Under the pieces are notes generated by a model. That model was not told the origin of the DNA and made no database searches. It worked only from the letters and a program-made list of their open reading frames with translations. Shown here piece after piece: positions 62,009-64,000 of a stretch of DNA of 64,000 nt. Source of the stretch: Sphingobacterium sp. UT-1RO-CII-1 (lineage in GTDB: Bacteria > Bacteroidota > Bacteroidia > Sphingobacteriales > Sphingobacteriaceae); the NCBI RefSeq assembly GCF_026711005.1, contig NZ_JAPPVJ010000006.1:221948-285947 (forward strand), written 5' to 3'. How positions within the stretch are numbered: the stretch's first letter is position 1; each line of letters starts with the position of its first letter. A program made the position numbers and the translations under genes.

Positions 62009-63356
62009 TTCTCAACTCTTTAGGATAATAATTATTTATACGATTACTCAACACCTTAACCCAGCCCAAGTTTACCCCTAGATATTTAACTAGACACCAA
62101 CCAGTCTTAACAGTTTTAAAATCCGATATATCTAATGTCTGTTTACGCAAAAATGCCAGTGCAACATCCAAACTCACTTCTTGCGATTGAATATCCTCAT
62201 TAATTACGGTACTATGAGCCAACTCAAAAGAAGGTACTAGATCAGCTCCAGATAAACGACCTATAGTAGTGCCCGCGTCCTTTAAATACAATTGTTTTTT
62301 CAAGACTCCTAACTTAGACATAAACAGCTTAGGAAAAATATGTAAATGTCCTTCTATTATAAACGATTCATATTCACTAACATCTTTTACCCATTTGTTA
62401 ACTACATCTGTCGAGCATTTCTCAAAATTGTACTTAACCCTCTTCTCCTCGCATATCGCTCCCATTCTTCTTTTTAAAACACCCAAGAAAAAGCCTTCTC
62501 CCTTTACTTTGTGTGGAAAGAAACTATAACCAAATGCGTTCGCAGAAGAAGATAAAACTTCATCAATTCCCCATTCAGCATCTATAGGAATACGTACAGT
62601 CTCTAAATCATATTCCGTAATCAACCAATCTAAAATATCCTGATTTTCCTCCTTAGAATAAGAACATGTCGAATAAACTAAATAACCACCAGGTTTTAGC
62701 GTATTTATAGACTGTGATAAAATCCGCTGCTGCCTTTCACTACATAATTTAACATGAGCTAATGACCACTCGTCAATAGCATGACTTCCCTTTCTAAACA
62801 TACCTGACCCCGAGCATGGAGCATCGACTAGCATAAAATCAAAAAAACTCGGCAAATTAGAAAATGCAGAGGGATCATTATTGCTAACAACAATATTAGG
62901 ATTGCCCCAGCGTACAAGATTTTCCTTCAAGACAAGAGCCCTCGTTTTGATAACCTCATTTGCAACTAATAAACTTCTCTTTCCCAAACTACTATTAAGT
63001 AACGTTGATTTACCCCCAGGTGCACCACATAAATCTAAAGCTACTGCAGAAGAGTCCTTAAACCCTATCTTTTCAATAACATGTTCCAAAAACATCGACG
63101 AAGCTTCCTGTACATAATAGCAGCCAGCGTGAAACAAAGGGTCTAAGGTAAAAACAGGTCTCCCGTCCAAATATCTACCACTATCCGACCACGGCACCCG
63201 TTCCATAGAATCAAACCCTCTAAACGGCTTATCTGGGTTCAAACGAACAGAAGTTATTCTTGTAGCATCATTATGCGAATCAAGAAAAGATTCTGTATCA
63301 AAATTATACTGTTCATTTAATCGCCTTATTAGCTCATTAGGAAGAAAGTTACCCAT
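61995..63356 (-). CDS. RsmF/NOL1-NOP2-Sun-type rRNA cytosine-5 methyltransferase
   Basis: The 453-residue protein has the SAM-binding motif DLCGAPGGKST (GAPGGK at 111-116), the release Cys181 in DAPCSGSGMFRKG, the catalytic Cys231 in STCSYSKEENQ, and a C-terminal PUA-like or RsmF-type tail. It methylates C5 of a cytosine in 16S rRNA (the RsmF target) or in a related rRNA; the precise base is not certain. Its 3' end overlaps coaBC by 14 nt. Confidence 0.9.
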   Translation of the reverse strand: MGNFLPNELIRRLNEQYNFDTESFLDSHNDATRITSVRLNPDKPFRGFDSMERVPWSDSGRYLDGRPVFTLDPLFHAGCYYVQEASSMFLEHVIEKIGFKDSSAVALDLCGAPGGKSTLLNSSLGKRSLLVANEVIKTRALVLKENLVRWGNPNIVVSNNDPSAFSNLPSFFDFMLVDAPCSGSGMFRKGSHAIDEWSLAHVKLCSERQQRILSQSINTLKPGGYLVYSTCSYSKEENQDILDWLITEYDLETVRIPIDAEWGIDEVLSSSANAFGYSFFPHKVKGEGFFLGVLKRRMGAICEEKRVKYNFEKCSTDVVNKWVKDVSEYESFIIEGHLHIFPKLFMSKLGVLKKQLYLKDAGTTIGRLSGADLVPSFELAHSTVINEDIQSQEVSLDVALAFLRKQTLDISDFKTVKTGWCLVKYLGVNLGWVKVLSNRINNYYPKELRIMNL

Positions 63357-63402
63357 AGTATATCATTAAATTCTGTGTAAATTTACCACAATCAAAAAAA
63401 AG

Positions 63403-63786
63403 ATGAAAGATTTTAAAAAATATTATATAATTCCTGCTACTCCAGAGGAGATATATAAAGCTTTAACAATTGAAACTACGATAAGACTTTGGACAGGTGA
63501 CCTAGTAACTATAGATCCCGTTCCCGGTGGAGAGTTTTCTTTATGGGACGGAGCAATTACAGGTAGATTCATAGAACTAGAACTCTATAAAAAAATTGTT
63601 CAGGAGTGGTACTTTGGCGACCAAGAAGAGAAGTCTATCGTGACCATAAAGCTACATGGACACAAAAAAGGAACATCATTCGAAGTAAACCATACAAATA
63701 TTCCCACCGAAGCTTATGAAGACATTATAGAAGGCTGGGACGATACTTACATAGCGTCTTTGATCGAATTTTATGAGGAAGACTAA
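63403..63786 (+). CDS. SRPBCC/AHA1-domain protein
   Basis: The 127-residue protein has an AHA1/START-like beta-barrel fold (YIIPATPEEIYKALT, WTGDLVTIDPVPGGEFSLWDG, IVQEWYFGD, then EVNHTNIPTEAYEDIIEGWDDTYI). AHA1-type proteins bind hydrophobic ligands or help Hsp90-like chaperones; the role here is not known. It is divergent from the RsmF-like gene and convergent with the rRNA operon. Confidence 0.85.
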   Translation: MKDFKKYYIIPATPEEIYKALTIETTIRLWTGDLVTIDPVPGGEFSLWDGAITGRFIELELYKKIVQEWYFGDQEEKSIVTIKLHGHKKGTSFEVNHTNIPTEAYEDIIEGWDDTYIASLIEFYEED

Positions 63787-63884
63787 TATCTTCCTCTTTT
63801 TCATAATTCAAACCTAAAGTAGGTAAAAAAATTACAACTCAATTTTTTAAGGGTTCCTAGGTTTAATAAAAACGCTATAACACA

Positions 63885-63915
63885 AAAAAGCCCTTGCTGA
63901 TCTAGCAAAGGCTTT
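63885..63915 (-). terminator. Terminator of the rRNA operon
   Basis: On the minus strand, AAAGCCTTTGCT can pair with AGCAAGGGCTTT across a short loop, followed by a T-run. It lies just downstream of the 5S rRNA 3' end. Confidence 0.8.
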
Positions 63916-63928
63916 CTGTATAAAATTA

Positions 63929-64000
63929 GGCACCGACCTACTCTCCCACCTGTTACGGCAATACCATCGGCTCTGGCGGGCTTGACTGCTCTGTTCGGAA
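63929..64000 (-). rRNA. rrf: 5S ribosomal RNA, 3' part (cut by the right edge)
   Basis: Read on the minus strand, the sequence contains the highly conserved 5S segments TTCCGAACAGAGCAGTCAAG, then CCGATGGTATTGCCGT and the 3' end GGGAGAGTAGGTCGGTGCC. About 70 nt are present; the 5' 40 or so nt lie outside the window. It is the end of an rRNA operon whose 23S and 16S genes must lie to the right. The exact mature 3' end is uncertain by a few bases. Confidence 0.95.

Noticed and set aside
1..64000. CRISPR arrays, tRNA genes, transposases, toxin-antitoxin or phage-defence operons
   Set aside because: I looked for spaced identical repeats, cloverleaf-type sequences and the usual proteins and found none. 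The MORN protein is related to YwqK-type proteins that databases sometimes label as toxin-antitoxin components, but there is no partner gene.

Overview
The window is about 64 kb of AT-rich chromosome from a Bacteroidota bacterium, most likely a Sphingobacteriaceae member (Sphingobacterium/Pedobacter-like). The evidence is a SusC/RagA receptor, many lipoproteins and outer-membrane proteins of Bacteroidota-only families (DUF4270, GldD, an OMP_b-brl-type barrel), a Bacteroidota-type RpoZ, Bacteroidota promoter boxes (TAnnTTTG) in front of many genes, and few Shine-Dalgarno sequences. No insertion sequence, phage gene, integrase, CRISPR array or tRNA was seen. The right edge holds the 3' part of a 5S rRNA gene, the tail of an rRNA operon that continues beyond the window.

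Layout. 1-2.5 kb: N-terminal part of a SusC-like receptor, divergent from an AraC/PchR-like regulator, with three identical-format palindromes (TTAGA-N5-TCTAA) between them. 2.6-9.8 kb: amino-sugar and housekeeping genes: two NagB-like proteins (one fused to a PIG-L/LmbE deacetylase domain), a thioredoxin-like lipid-side protein, a GH3 N-acetylhexosaminidase, a TetR regulator and a nicotinamidase. 9.8-14.5 kb: a RprXY-like two-component system divergent from a DUF4270 lipoprotein plus Kelch lipoprotein pair. 14.5-19.1 kb: asd, a lamin-tail surface protein, an SDR threonine dehydrogenase and YebC. 19.2-27.4 kb: a surface-polysaccharide locus with a repeat protein of unknown function, a flippase, three glycosyltransferases and, on the opposite strand, a three-gene wbpE-wbpD-wbpB-type cassette for a 2,3-diacetamido sugar. 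27.8-43 kb: trhO, fabD, an M16 protease, a large outer-membrane barrel with a secreted partner, rnhB, a YfhO membrane protein, a TrkA/TrkH-type potassium system, an AsmA-like protein. 43-53.5 kb: rsgA, polA, a MORN-repeat protein, psd, then a phosphate module (PhoR-like kinase, DUF47 protein, PiT transporter) with a Pho-box-like direct repeat, then an abundant OmpA-type protein. 53.6-64 kb: a TPR protein-aroE-gldD-MBL-lolE-like run, bamD-rpoZ-coaBC, an RsmF-like methyltransferase, an AHA1/START-domain protein and the 5S rRNA end.

Most of the window is ordinary core genome. The parts that best deserve a second look are the repeat protein at 19.2 kb, the three palindromic operators at 1.5-1.7 kb, the replacement of a catalytic Asp in both NagB copies, the Pho-type direct repeat at 50.07 kb, and a set of genes whose TAnnTTTG box sits only 4-8 nt before the start codon, which predicts leaderless mRNAs. 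I did not find a convincing multi-gene defence or mobile system.
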